A stretch of 7,425 nucleotides of DNA from Gammaproteobacteria bacterium (GTDB lineage Bacteria > Pseudomonadota > Gammaproteobacteria > SZUA-229), in NCBI GenBank assembly GCA_030641945.1, contig DAOWLL010000070.1, forward strand, positions 1 to 7,425, in the 5' to 3' direction. Below are positions 6,564-7,425 of this stretch, piece after piece (the stretch's first letter is position 1; each line of letters starts with the position of its first letter). Made by a program: the position numbers and the translations under genes. The notes beneath the pieces were generated by a model. It was not told the DNA's origin. It searched no databases and saw only the letters and a program-made list of their open reading frames with translations.

Positions 6564-7425
6564 ATGTCCGATAAACTTATTCAGGTCGAGAATCTCAAGG
6601 TTACTTTCAAAACACAGGGTGGTGATATTGAAGCTGTACGCGGCGTCAGTTTTGATATTAACAGATCAGAGAATGTTGCCATCGTTGGCGAGTCGGGCTC
6701 GGGCAAGTCTGTTACTGCATTGTCACTATTAAAACTGCATGACGAGAAACAGGTTGATTACCCGGATGGCAGGATTATCTACAATAACAGGGACCTGATG
6801 CTTGCCAGTGAAGCAGACATGAGGCAAGTGCGCGGTAAAGATATATCAATGATCTTCCAGGAGCCGATGACATCATTGAACCCGGTATATCCTGTGGGTG
6901 TGCAAATTCAGGAGTCGCTGATACTGCACAGGAAAATGGATAAGCGGGCTTCCAGAAAAATTGCAATTGAACTGCTCGACAGGGTAGGCATCAAGCAACC
7001 ACAACAAAAAATAGATTCATTTGCTCACATGTTATCGGGGGGGCAACGCCAGCGTGTGATGCTTGCAATGGCGCTGGCCTGTGATCCTGTATTGTTGATT
7101 GCGGATGAACCCACCACCGCGCTCGATGTAACAGTGCAGCAGCAGATTCTTGATTTATTAAAAGCCCTGCAGCAAGAGACGGCTATGTCTGTTCTGCTGA
7201 TCACGCACGATCTCAATCTTGTACGTCGATTTGCCGATCGTGTGTGCGTGATGCATGAAGGTGAGATTGTCGAGCAGGCACTGTCATCAGAACTCTGCAA
7301 ACAGCCTCAGCATGAAAACACGCAATACCTGCTTGATCGCGAACCCGACTCACGTATTGCTGAAAGCGCACCGACTGACAATATTCTAATCAACGCAGAA
7401 GACGTTCGAGTGAATTTCCCGGTAC
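6564..7425 (+). CDS. yejF: YejF-type peptide ABC transporter ATPase, N-terminal 287 residues
   Basis: The frame is open to the right edge, so only the first nucleotide-binding domain and the start of the next are seen. Motifs in order: Walker A GESGSGKS at 42-49, Q-loop around Q99 ([10 protein letters not shown]), signature LSGGQRQRV at 157-165, Walker B LLIADEP at 177-183, D-loop TALD at 185-188, and switch H215 (ITHD). A linker follows, and [14 protein letters not shown] at 274-287 looks like the first strand of a second ABC domain, as expected for YejF, which is two fused ATPase domains of about 530 residues in total. It should energise YejBE. The ATG lies one base after the yejE stop, with AGGAAGG at 6551-6557. 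The linker motif that is usually H-P-Y-T-x-x-LL reads HENTQYLL (250-257), so the family-5 consensus is only partly kept. Confidence 0.95.
   Translation, partial: MSDKLIQVENLKVTFKTQGGDIEAVRGVSFDINRSENVAIVGESGSGKSVTALSLLKLHDEKQVDYPDGRIIYNNRDLMLASEADMRQVRGKDISMIFQEPMTSLNPVYPVGVQIQESLILHRKMDKRASRKIAIELLDRVGIKQPQQKIDSFAHMLSGGQRQRVMLAMALACDPVLLIADEPTTALDVTVQQQILDLLKALQQETAMSVLLITHDLNLVRRFADRVCVMHEGEIVEQALSSELCKQPQHENTQYLLDREPDSRIAESAPTDNILINAEDVRVNFPV

Noticed and set aside
2520..7425. A new transport or defence system at the right of the window
   Set aside because: All four genes match YejA, YejB, YejE and YejF in order, length and motifs; nothing extra is encoded among them.

Overview
The window is an ordinary stretch of gammaproteobacterial chromosome carrying six genes, two of them cut by the window edges. 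In order: the 3' end of ppiD (+), a complete SDF-family Na+/H+:dicarboxylate or acidic amino-acid symporter (+), fabI (-), and then, divergent from fabI, the ABC importer operon yejA-yejB-yejE-yejF (+), with yejF running off the right edge. The proteins resemble the Escherichia coli and Pseudomonas family members, and ppiD next to fabI next to a yej-type importer is, from memory, an arrangement also seen in Pseudomonas. This points to Gammaproteobacteria, but the genus cannot be told from the window. Coding sequence looks balanced in GC. No tRNA, rRNA, CRISPR array or transposase was seen, and no gene-free stretch exceeds 300 bases.

Left part (1-1638): the ppiD tail is followed after 26 bases by the symporter, which may be co-transcribed with it. 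The symporter and fabI converge on a spacer of only 28 bases. This spacer, together with the last ten or so codons of the symporter, is built from degenerate 7-base repeat units and can form a 10-bp hairpin. Middle (1639-2519): fabI, the enoyl-ACP reductase of fatty acid synthesis, has a strong Shine-Dalgarno sequence. A TATAAT box and a perfect 14-bp palindrome lie in the 86-bp divergent spacer it shares with yejA. Right part (2520-7425): the four genes encode a periplasmic binding protein, two membrane permeases and a double ATPase, a complete peptide importer of the YejABEF type (microcin C, antimicrobial peptide or murein-peptide uptake in characterised relatives).

The most interesting non-genic feature is the pair of heptanucleotide-periodic arrays, one at the symporter-fabI junction and one in the 114-bp yejA-yejB gap. 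In both places the repeat supplies the stop codon of the upstream gene. In the yej operon the two half-arrays are inverted relative to each other and the right one sits directly before yejB, which has no visible Shine-Dalgarno sequence. They may act as terminators, RNA stability elements or translational control elements. No new multi-gene system was found.
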